A stretch of DNA of 64,000 nt. It comes from Owenia fusiformis (lineage: Eukaryota > Annelida > Polychaeta > Sabellida > Oweniidae). Of this stretch, positions 46,745 through 57,700 are shown piece after piece (position 1 is the first letter of the stretch; each line of letters starts with the position of its first letter). The DNA is taken from assembly GCA_903813345.2 (NCBI GenBank), contig CAIIXF020000007.1:5215730-5279729 (forward strand), in the 5' to 3' direction. Both the position numbers and the translations under genes were made by a program. The notes under the pieces are model-generated. The model did not search any database. It was not told where the DNA came from and saw only the letters and a program-made list of their open reading frames with translations.

Positions 46745-49700
46745 CTATACAACAGAACAATAACCAGCGCAACCTCCTTGCTGTGATTGACCATCATTAG
46801 TTCCTAGTCGCACACCCTCTCTGCCGTCTGTTTCCCATAGGCCAGGGGTCTGTATAATCTACAATGATGATAAAATAACATGAGTCTAAGCTAAATCCCT
46901 ATAATGAATCATTTCAAACCCAGTTTGTGACATACTGCATTTGAACATACTGCATATGGACAAAAAGCATCACGTAAGTACTCTCAATCATAAGATTTTA
47001 GGAGTTGTTCTCAGTGTGACTGAATTGGAAACCAAAATTAACCTAGAACAGGAGATAGGGGTCACTCAGGGTTTCAAAATCATTCAAATCTAATTTTGAG
47101 ACTTTTTTCATCATCTATAGAAAAATAAGATTACAACAAGGCTAATTCAATTTTGACCAGCAGGTGCCTATATTTTACTTACTTTTTCAACTAGTTCTTC
47201 AAAGGCACATTGCACTCCCTCTTTAGTCTTGGCACTGGCCTCTATAAACAACATATGGTGTTTTCTGGCAAACTTAAGTCCTTCATCCCGGCTTACTTCC
47301 CTCTTATCCTGAAAATATTAATTGATACATATTAAATATGCACCAGTATAGAGCTACATCCAACATTTTGAACATACAAGATTGTTCATTATTTCAAGAA
47401 ATGATTAAACATTATGAACATCAGTAAAACCTGTCTAATCTGAACACCACAGGGACCAGGCAAATGTGTTTGCATTGTCAGGTGTTCACATTTCAAGGTT
47501 TTTATCATGAGAGTAAGATTAAAAATTGGGACCAAAGGGTATTCCCATTGAGATGTGTTCAGATTAGAGAGGTAATATATATGTTTTATGATAGGAAATT
47601 TAATACTATTAATTCTAACTTCAACAATTAATCCTACCTTGTCTATTTTGTTTCCGACTAACATTTTGACGATTTCATGTTTGGTTGCGAATGTTTCAAG
47701 CTCACTCAGCCAAGCATCTAGTTTAGTAAAACTCTGTTTACTACTCACATCATACACTGAAAGATCCAGGGAAAAATATGGAATCATCTGATTTCTAAAC
47801 ACCTTTAAACTCATTACAAAACATTGGTATAACTGACAGCATTATGGTTTGAGTTTTGTGATCTATAATATACATGTACAGTTTAGATGTCAACTTTCAA
47901 GAATAATTTTATTTAACTTGCCATAATTGTTAAATGTATGCATGACTGTATCTGATACTTTTGAAAATTTTATTGCGAAGTAAGCATAAAAACTTCTTAC
48001 TGTAAGATAAAATAAATAAATACTCTAAGCCTGATCATATTCACTTTTGATTAAGTTGCAAAACTAGATCTAAAATCACATTCATTATTGCTCTTGAGTG
48101 ATCAGCCGCCATTCTGAAGGATATACTAATATAGAGTAGGTACCTAAGATGACTCCCTGGGCACCCCTGTAGTAACTTGGAGTTAGTGTTCTGAACCTCT
48201 CTTGACCAGCAGTATCCTAGAAGACAGAAACAATTCAGTTTAGAATATAAGTTTTCTTTTTAGAAAAGAATGAACTAACCTGCGAAGAATTCTTACTGAA
48301 ATCGTAATTGTTATGACAATAAGTTATCAGAAGAGAATTTTACTGCCAAGTCTATGAAGGACACCCATATGAGGATTTTTGAACACATTTTCAATGGAAC
48401 AAGGTATATTTTTTTATATACAAATCCATTTGGGGATGTGACTTGAATAGTGGAACTACATCATAATGTAATTATAAAGGGTTTTCAATGATCATCCAAG
48501 ATTTCATATTACCTTGTGTTATTCATGTTCTAGGCACAGAATGGATATGATCATAATTCATTATCATTATTATTCTTAATCAATCGTGCAATTAACTACA
48601 TTGGCTGTTGGAGGAAAACTCACCCATATTGCTAGCTTAGCTTTATTTCCATCAACTGAAAGAGTTTTTACTTTAAAATCCACACCTATAGTTGCAGCTT
48701 GCTCTGGATCAAATGTGTCATCTGTGAAACGGAGCAGTAAACTGTAAGATAAATAACAATTTTACAATTGGTAAAGGTGAAAGTCAATTTCACTAATCAT
48801 CTCCGCTGTTAAGAAGAAATATGTTTTTATGCTGATTGAAACATTCTCATGGGTGTGTGGCATTGAGACCTGGGGGAAATTTTCCACAAAATGAATTTTT
48901 TGGGGTTTTCGAACTGTGCAAGAGAAATCAGCACTGAATAAATTGCTTGGAGATTAAAAATATTGAGTTGGAACCCTGAGAGCCAATGAGAACACACCAT
49001 TGGTTCGAATCCCAAAGGTCTGAATCCTATTGGTCATAATCTCAATCATCCAAATTCCATTGGTCTGAATCCCATTGGTGCGAAACCCAATCATCCAAAT
49101 ACCAATGGTCCGAATCCTACCGAATATCGCTTAATTCTAATACAAGTTTAAAAAGATGTAAGAAAAGTTTGAGCATGGAATAAAACTTCATGTTGATGTG
49201 TGATTATTGAAAAAATTGATTCCAGATTTAGCCATATTTATTGGAAATATTAATTCTAGCATTTTACACTTTGTATTTTTTGACTCCATGTTAACATAAG
49301 GCTTTATTTCTGATTGTAGCCCATGTTGCTTTTATAAGAGGTTGTTACGAATTTCAATTTTAAATGTCATTTCAACAAATAGTCTCTCTATATCTCTGAA
49401 GCCATATCCATACTATGATCAGGTTATCGAATTGTACAGGGTTTCCATAAAGTCGATTACAATTACAAAACAAATGCTGTGTAAAAAGATCTTATAGACA
49501 TTAGACACCCTGTATATTAGGCACAGATACTAGAATTCTGTGATTCCGCGTTGCAGCAGATAAAATGCAGAATTTGGGTTTTCAAATTCTAAGCAGAATT
49601 ATAAATTTTCGAACAGAATTTTGTGGAAAACTTGATTTTTCCAGTCAACTACCTCATCTTAAATTTGTCACTCACCTTGAAACTTCCGGCTTTAGCAGTA

Positions 49701-51537
49701 AAGATTATGTCTAATATCATATGTCACGAAATTTGAACTCCCTGCAATTTTGTGTTAGTTCAGATGAAGCCAAATGCTTGCAGAATTTATCACAGAATAC
49801 ACGATTTCATGCAGAATTTGGCGCAGGATTTGACTTTTTCATGCAGAATTTCTGTGCAGAGTTTGCAATTTATCTCATGCGGAAAACTACGATGTGTGAT
49901 TAGGGTAGACGGTCATGCTCAATAACTCTGAGTTCAATTGTGCTGTGTCTGTTCTGTTCTGTTGTGTTGAGTTGAGTTATTGCAACTAGTAACATACAAA
50001 ATTAGCTGAGACACATTACATGTTTTCTTTACTAATGCATAACATTACGGAATTTGATATGGGACGCTTGACGTTGCAACATGCGAAAGTCTCTGCTGCG
50101 ATTACCTTGTAACATTTAAGTTAGCTTTACATGAATCAAAGACACCATTTGAAAACTCCATTGAGTTCAATGGAAAAGTGTATGTTTTACAGTAAAATTT
50201 TAAATGTCTGTGAGTATTTTGAATTTAAAAAATAAGCAATCAAATGACCAAATTGACATGGCTGAAACTCCCTAAATTACAAAAGACCACAGCTTTGCTA
50301 CACATTATACATTACTATCTGAAATATACAAAAGTTAGGATAAATATAAATGTTTCTATTTTTACATAAACTGTTTCAATTTGGTCATTTAGATTGCTTA
50401 TTTTTTAAATTCAAAGTACTCACAAACATTTAAAATTTTACTAGACTAAGGTTTTCGACATCTAAAAAGTTACTCGACTTTTTTGTGATTTTGAATCACA
50501 GAAAGCATTCTGAAGTTTCAAATTGGCGCCATGTTTAATTTTTGGCATTTTTTTGATTCTTTCATAGGTTTCGTCATAAACTCAGTTCGACCAGAAGTAT
50601 CTTTGTTGCCGCTCGATTTTTTGAAAAATGTCCCTTTTCTAATCACCCGGATGTGCGGTTTACTTGGACTCGTCCAAAACGAGGGGTGTCAAACGCAAGA
50701 TGGTAGAGATGAAAACATGTCGCCACTCTCAGAGAATCTATTCCATAATTTCAACATTACTACGCTGTTTTACAAGCGAAAAAGATAAGGGCAGGTTGTA
50801 TATAGGACTGGACAAGATGAAAATAAATATTCTAAACAGATGACACCCCTTTCGAAATAAGATGAACTGAACCTATCACATGACCGATTTCGAAGAAGAA
50901 ATTACATCAGAAAAACAAAAGCTCCGAAGAGAATTTTCGCTTGAAATGTTGAAAAGCAAGCCCAGTTTTCTATGGGAATATACCCTAATTAATAGTTACA
51001 TGTACTGATATTACTGAGTTTGATGGTGCATAAGTTAGGCGGTAGATCATTTTGTAAGTACGACAATGTGAATTCATGCGACTATTACTTTTTGGAAGTT
51101 TTTTTGCAAAAAAGTAGAGTAACTCTTTAGATGTCGAAATGCGACTATTACTTTTTGGAAGTTTTTTTGCAAAAAAGTAGAGTAACTCTTTAGATGTCGA
51201 AAATCTTAGTCTATAGATAGACTACACTGAGATAAATGTTATCATGCAAAGACTTTTTATCATGATATTTCCCTGTGGTCTGTAAGAAAATATCATATCG
51301 ACAATTTAGATTCGGATATATTAAAACTCAGATGATTGGGATTCGGACCAATAAAATGTCGGTCAATGGGTCGACCCCGACCAAATCCTCTCAGACTCAG
51401 GACTGAGCTGAGCAGTGGAGAAAATAAAAAAGTTCTGATGAGTATTTCTGACATATTGAGACGTACCTTGACTTCCCTACGCCACTCTCGCCTATGATAA
51501 GTATCTTCAAAGTTGTGAGAACTTGATTTTCCTCCAT
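46745..51537 (-). CDS. RAB18: Ras-related protein Rab-18
   Basis: Six coding exons, in transcript order 51467-51537, 48624-48741, 48144-48216, 47638-47756, 47183-47308 and 46745-46858. They total 621 nt, giving 206 residues, the same length as human RAB18. Visible GTPase motifs are GESGVGKS (P-loop), TIGVDFK (switch I), WDTAGQERF (G3 and switch II), NKIDK (G4) and EASAK (G5). The C terminus GYCSVV supplies a CaaX-type prenylation Cys, as CSVL does in vertebrate RAB18. The protein is a GTP switch of ER, lipid-droplet and Golgi traffic. Every junction is GT-AG and keeps frame. Intron 1 (about 2.7 kb) carries MITEs. Confidence 0.97.
47422..47590. repeat. ACAGTAAAACCTGTCTAA-family MITE, RAB18 intron 4
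   Basis: The left end CAGTAAAACCTGTCTAATC plus GAACACCA is mirrored by GTGTTCAGATTAGAGAGG on the right. It lies directly downstream of exon 4 in transcript sense. Confidence 0.7.
48985..49125. repeat. ATTGGT/GAATCC short tandem repeat
   Basis: CCATTGGTCTGAATCC-like units recur about every 22-26 bp, with drift, in RAB18 intron 1. Confidence 0.65.
50188..50442. repeat. inverted repeat with ~65-bp arms
   Basis: TAAAATTTTAAATGTCTGTG...AAATGACCAAATTGA (50192-50255) is mirrored at about 50375-50440. The right arm abuts the next element. Confidence 0.75.
50444..51217. mobile_element. ~770-bp MITE in RAB18 intron 1
   Basis: Inverted ends of roughly 40 bp, starting GACTAAGGTTTTCGACATC on the left and ending GATGTCGAAAATCTTAGTC on the right, each next to TA. 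The right part contains a perfect 62-bp tandem duplication (51077-51138, 51139-51200). No transposase was found; the 85-residue frame at 50531-50788 has no family resemblance. Confidence 0.65.
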
Positions 51538-51960
51538 ATTAGCGATGATATTCGTTTAAAAAACAGTTTTTCGTGAGAAATACGTAGGTAAATTTTTTTT
51601 CAGAAAATATAAATGACGTCACTTCTAGTAACAGAAAGCAACCACTTTAAAACATTTCAAATTTATATTCATATCGATATAAAAAATATACAAATTAAAA
51701 ATTTAATCATATAATTAGATATAAAATTGAATCAAAATATTTCAAAATGTAAGATTTTTCAAAATGATTAAAAAAATCATAATTTATATTTTATCCACTA
51801 CCTTGTCAATTCAAATCATTTCCGGTTTGAAAAAAGCGGTATTTTCGATTTTTTATTTTGTTTCCAATAGAGGAGATTGTTGCCTTGTCGACTGAGTTTT
51901 TCAAGAGGTCAGATCAACATACCCAACTGTGGTAAGTTGAATTTATCATTAGGGTAGCTG
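51538..51960 (-). promoter_or_regulatory. RAB18 upstream region, possibly bidirectional
   Basis: This lies immediately 5' of the RAB18 ATG. At about 51937-51945 the plus strand has ACTGTG|GTAAGTTGA, a strong donor sequence, which might end a non-coding first exon of a divergent transcript. No TATA box is evident. Inference from position only. Confidence 0.3.
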
Positions 51961-52870
51961 CTTTATATATATGTGTTACTGTGTCTAAAACTGCTGACTG
52001 ACTGATTCAGAACATTTTCTTTATTTTTGAACTTTCGTTTGGTTGTATGATGGGCTATTTCACTATTTGGAGTGTATTTGAGCCTATGGAAAGGGGGTTT
52101 TGTAACTTTAACACGTCAGATGGTAATACGTTTTCACGTCATTTGTTACTAATCAGAATTACTTTCACGTTTCACGTCCTTGATCATCAAAATATTACAT
52201 TCACGTATCACGAAGATTAAATATAATTACATTCATGTTTCACTGGCGTTAAATAAATCGCTAAAATCAAATTCTCACTATCAGTTATTAATTAAACACG
52301 CATGAAATTTCATGTGCTGCCATAGGCCACCATTAATTTTTTTGCATCAAGGGCCGAATAGGTACGGACGTGAAACCTAAGGCGGGCCACAAAATATGTC
52401 AGATAAGAAATAAGACCCAGACTAAGTTTAACTTGTTGAACTAATGCAAATCTGTGTTATAAACATGATAGCTTCAAATAAATGTTATAATAACATTTCA
52501 AAAAGAATCATATAGGACAAAGAGGTGTAATGTCGACACTTATCCCGTGCCAGGACTATAGTCCTGAGAGCGTCTCAATCTTTTGCCTGTATGATTACAA
52601 CATGGGAGAATTTTCTACGCCTCTTACACTTAAGATACCTATGATTAATCTATGTAAAATTATAGGGAGTCTGGTTACTTTCGAGATATCAGCATTCATT
52701 TATTGTAACTTGCATTTGCTACCATTCTAAGATGACTGCCACTGCATAGTAAACATGTCCACATGGGCACTACTTTTGACCTACACTTTAAAACATTTTA
52801 TGGACTATAAGATCACACCTTATAAACCCAATTTCTCAAGATAATTGAGTTTTCACTGTGACCAAGCAAT
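51960..52870. other. non-coding spacer
   Basis: No gene. Several TTTCACGT/ATTCACGT motifs recur between 52.13 and 52.25 kb with a loose spacing of about 35-40 bp. Confidence 0.45.
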
Positions 52871-52874
52871 ATGA

Positions 52875-54182
52875 TGATTATCCCACCAAACGAAGTTCGA
52901 GAGGGATATAGGAAAGCCGTCCGTCTGTCCGTCCGTTCGTCCGTCTGTTTGTCCGCGCGATAACTTAAATACCGTTTCACGGATTTGATTCAAATTTTAT
53001 AGGCTTATGCCTTATGGGTGTAGGACCTCTGCTCGAGAAGGAATTTTCAATATGGCCACTGAATTCAAAATGGCCGCCATTTTTCGTAAAAAATGTAATC
53101 TTTAATAACTCAAATACTAGTTTGCAGATTTGGTTCAAATTGTATATGCTGATGCCTAGGGACAAAGAAGTTTAGCACAAAAAGAGATTTTCAAGATGGT
53201 CGCTTAATTTCAAAATGGTGGCCATTTTTCGTAAAAATATGTAATCTTTGATAACTCAAATACCAGTGAACGGATTTGGTTCAAATTTTATATGAAGATG
53301 CTTAGGGACACAGTAGCTATGTTCGACAAAACATTTTCAAGATGGCCGCTTAATTTCAAAATGGCGGCAATTTTTCATAAAAAACGTAATCTTTGATAAC
53401 TCAAATACCAGTGAACAGATTTGGTTGAAATTTTATATGATTATGCCTAGGGACACAGTAGCTCTGTTCAAGAAATTATTTTCAAGATGGCGGCTGATTT
53501 TCAAGATGGCGGCCCATATTCATAATAAAAAACGTAATCTTTGATAACTCATATATCAGTGAACGGATTTGGTTCAAATTTTATATGCTGATGCCTAGGG
53601 ACAAAGGAGTTTCGCACAAAAAGAGCTTTTCAAGATGGCTGCTTAATTTAAAATGGCGGCCATTTCTCGTAAAAATATGTAATCTTTGATAACTCAAATA
53701 CCAGTGAGCGGATTTGGTTCAAATTTTATATGATGATGCTTAGGGACACAGTAGCTATGTTCGACAAAACATTTTCAAGATGGCCACTTAATTTCAAAAT
53801 GGCAGCAATTTTTCGTAAAAAACATTATCTTTGATAACTCAAATACCAGTGAACAGATTTGGTTGAAATTTTATATGATTATGCCTAGGGACAAAGTAGC
53901 TCTGTTCAAGAAATTATTTTCAAGATGGCGGCTGAATTTCAAGATGGCGGCCCATATTCTTAAAAAACGTAATCTTTGATAACTCATATACCAGTGAACG
54001 GATTTGGTTCAAATATTATATGATGATGCCTAGTTCACAATGGTATAAACTAACTTTGTGCCAAATTTCATGCTTCTATCACAAAGTACACAAACATTTC
54101 AACATTTACACTAGCTATAATAAGCATAATATGTTTTGTTCGGTGGGATTTGCTACTCCGTGGAGTTGCTGTTTTTCTAGTT
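52875..54182. repeat. GTCCGTCCG-led tandem array, ~145-bp units
   Basis: Begins with TCCCACCAAACGAAGTTCGA and a GTCCGTCTGTCCGTCC run, then about eight units with GATAACTCAAATACCAGTGA, GATTTGGTTCAAATTTTAT and one or two AAGATGGCGGC or AAAATGGCGGCC sites. It closes with TTTTGTTCGGTGGGA, the complement of its start, so the whole is bounded by a short inverted repeat. Two diverged units recur at 63.74-63.97 kb. Confidence 0.85.
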
Positions 54183-54183
54183 G

Positions 54184-54240
54184 AAAAATATTTTATCAAA
54201 TCAATCATCATAATCATGATTGATTTGATAAAATATTTTT
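54184..54240. repeat. perfect 25-bp stem hairpin between direct repeats
   Basis: Arms 54184-54208 and 54216-54240 are exact complements around a 7-nt loop. Each side carries a copy of GGTGGGATTTGCT..CC.CGGAGTTGCTGTTT (54144-54182 and 54245-54281). Confidence 0.9.
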
Positions 54241-54334
54241 TATTGGTGGGATTTGCTTCCCCACGGAGTTGCTGTTTATCTAGTGTTTACAAGACAATCT
54301 GAACAATAACAGAGAAACAAACACAGATGCAAGA

Positions 54335-54560
54335 GCAGACTATTGCCAAGATCTGATTAGGTTTTGGGTATGCTGGCTGAATTACATGGTGGCCATTTTG
54401 AATTTTTCAATTTGGTGGCCATTTTGAATTTTTCAACTTGCTCCAAATTGACCAAATTTTTAAAAAAAAACATCTACAAGTTCTCAAAAGTTCAAATCTG
54501 ACCTTAGATTTCAGATTTGACCTTTCGTTGACCTTCAGTGACCTTGAAAAGGTCAAAAAG
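54335..54560. repeat. dispersed repeat fragment with AGGTCA-type half-sites
   Basis: Starts GATGCAAGAGCAGACTATTG (a second copy lies at 63133), then one unit like the DLEC1 intron 26 satellite, with TTGACC and AAGGTCA motifs. Confidence 0.65.
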
Positions 54561-54730
54561 TTGATTTTCTAAATTGATATTTTTGATTTAAATTTAGGTC
54601 AGCTTAATTACAAAAGACCTACTGGGGTCTGAAAAAGTGAAATTTTCAAGGTTGAAGGTCATCAAATTAGGTCACAAACAATGTTATCTAAATTTTCCCA
54701 AAGTTCAAGACTACAAATAAATTCTTGTCA

Positions 54731-57700
54731 TCAAAATTGCAGGAAAACCGCTAAGGCCATAAGAAGTTGATTCTTTGTTTTGCGTCCTGGTAAAATCCAA
54801 ATCTTGCAAGGGTACAAGGAAAACAAACACAAATTAAAAAAAAAACAAAAACGCTTGGTTGCTTGTCCCATCATCATGGAAAATGCATTATTTTGCTCTG
54901 GGCAGGGTTTAGTCTCCTCTATTTCAAATTCAATAAAGGTTCCAAGCTTTGTCATTTTTTCAATTGTCAAGTGTAGTGGTATTTCAATCTTTGTCTCCTT
55001 GGGTGATGAGCGAACAAAGCAACGCACAGTCTGGTCTGAAAATGAGAACAGAAAAAATTCTAATAGAAGTGTATACCTAAATAAATAAACGTAAAAATGT
55101 GTGTTGTTCTTATGTATGTGTATGTATGTATGTTTGTAATTTTCCACCACCCTACCCTAGTTCACCACCTTTAAATTTTGAAGTTCAACAAAAATGCAAT
55201 TGGCGCAATTTACGACTCCTAAAATAAATGAAGAACAATTTCCAAGCTGTGTATCATTTCCCTTGGCCGTAAAATCGCGAAATTCGATATTCACTCTATT
55301 ATCGCCCACAAAATTTCTGCATGTTTTGCGTGAAATTTTCTGGTTTGCAATTACGTGATCTGTTGACATAAGACAAACTATGAATTGTTATTTATACCTA
55401 GTTTGCGATCAACTATTTATACAGGTATTCATGATCTCTATTGAACTACGAATTCAGACAATATGTCGGGGAACGGCTCTTGAAAAAAATCTGTCACCAA
55501 AAAGACGACCAGCGTTTCCACTATAATATCGATCGAAAACATTTATTTTAGTCTTCACATGAATGAATTTCAATATATATTTGAGAAATAATTGAAGTGG
55601 GTGAAAATAGGAGAGAATGGAAGATCGATCCTAATTCAAGTCTGAAAAGCCTTGCCTAGCCTACTGTAATGACCCGACTTGGTGTTGGCGGTTTAACGAG
55701 CGGTAATTAAATTGTCAGATCACCACAATAAAAATATTCTAGGGTTCACATGTAACGATCAAGTTACTATTGTGTTATAGCCTTGTCCACAGCAGCCTTC
55801 TGCAGTGGTTGGATTGAATCATCTTTTACAAAGTTCAAAAGATGGCAGCACTTGAACAATATGTCATCTGAATGACATAAAAATAGATGGCAGCATCTCA
55901 CTATGCTCAGCCCATAATTGAACATAAGAAAAGCATGTAAATTTCTATAAATGTAAAACAAAACTTATTTATTGATCCTTTGTACAAAAGTGGGTATTTA
56001 TCTAACTGTATATGAAAAAGTTAAATCTAGAATTATCGTGAAATATAAGAGGAGGTGGTATTTGCAAGAGTAGCGGCATTCCGCGTATTCCTAACGATAC
56101 TAGTGAGCACTTTATACAAAATATTAAGAACTGACAACCACAGTCTGTTAACTGTGAACAATGAAAATCATTTGTTTGGCTCTATATGAAAACCTAAAGC
56201 AGACTTCTGCCATTTGAGCTTATGTCCAAATAAAAATGCAAGATCCTCAAAATGAAATAACAATTACTGCCACTCTATTAACCTCAGAATTTATGCACAG
56301 AATACTAGCAAATCACAAAACAGAGAACTACGTATATACTAAGATATGTACATTAGAATTTATGCACAGAATACTGGCAAATCACAAAACAGAGAACTAT
56401 ATACTAAGATATGTACACTAACACTAAACCTGACCCAGCCCATTGCCAGGTATGGTCAGTATATACTGACAGGTATACTTTCAGTCTATACTGACAGGTC
56501 AACTTTTAGTCTAGTTTCAGTATACTTTCAGTATATGTCCCATGTTAGGATTCCATTGACAGGTATGTTTCAATTATGGTAATTAGACCTACCAGTATGG
56601 TTTCAGTTTACTTTCAGTATAAACCAATGGGTATACATTCAGTATACTTTCAGTATATACATACCAGTATGGTTTCAGTATAATTTCAGTATATACCAAT
56701 GGGTATACATTCAGTATATACATATAGGTACACTTTCAGTATGGTATCAGTATATACCTATAGTTCAACATTTAGTCTATACTGACAGTCTTAATATGTC
56801 AGTCTGTAGACTGATATAGATGAATACTACTCTACCAATGAGATACCTTAAATTTTAAATCATTCTGCAGATGAGAAAAATTAGTACATGTAATTTGGAT
56901 AGCAGTCTTATTTTCTAGCATTACATTATCTAATTAATTAGATGCAGGATTATGAAGACTTCTAAAAGACAAACCACAAATAAATTAATATTCTTATATT
57001 AACTATATTCAAGTTTTATTCATGATGTATTTTTGATGCAAAGTTTTAATTTTCAAATTTTAACTGTATTTCTTTTTTAGATTTTACTATGACTGTATCT
57101 TTCATATCTTCTCTCATTTTTTGTGCTGTCAATGTATAAAACATTCAATGTAATTATGAGCAGGAATGCTCCCCTGCCACCTAGTCTGGTAGGACAGGTT
57201 GTGGAAACAAATGGTCATAAAATAGAACTTACATATGAATAATTGTTGACTTATAGTTTTATCATGAATTTTGCATTTGCTGTTTATATTATAAAATGAT
57301 AAAGTAAAACTGGTATATGTTCAGTCTAATCATTATTTATTTGGTATGCTTTCAGTATACTATTGAAAATCATAAGTAAAACTGGTATGCTTTCAGTATA
57401 TTCAGTATTTATCAGAGTTTGTTTGGTATGCTTTCAGTATACTATTGAAAATCATAAGTAAAACAGGTATACTTTCAGTATATTCAGTATCTTCATACCT
57501 ATTTACAGATCTATATTCAGTATATATACCTATTAATTGGTATGGTATCAGTCTGGTATCAGTATAGACCCATCAACAAGGTATACTTTTAGTATACTTT
57601 TGGTATAGACTGACTATACCTGGCAATAGGCTGGGGAGTAACTATCACTACAATTCTGCATGATCAGTTACAATACATACTCATGTTCTGAGCCAATGCA

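Noticed and set aside
47389-47814. 141-codon frame covering RAB18 exon 4
   Set aside because: Only 47638-47756 is exon; the remainder is read-through into introns and a MITE.
50531-50788. 85-codon plus-strand frame in RAB18 intron 1
   Set aside because: Lies inside a MITE and has no recognisable domain.
55157-55369. 70-codon minus-strand frame with a nearby acceptor (TATGTCAACAG)
   Set aside because: As an exon it would start in the right phase but end in phase 0, which does not fit exon 2; its donor GTGGTG is also weak.
55767-56421. Small frames repeated at 60882-61536
   Set aside because: Both sets lie in the two LTRs and are duplicated only because the LTRs are.
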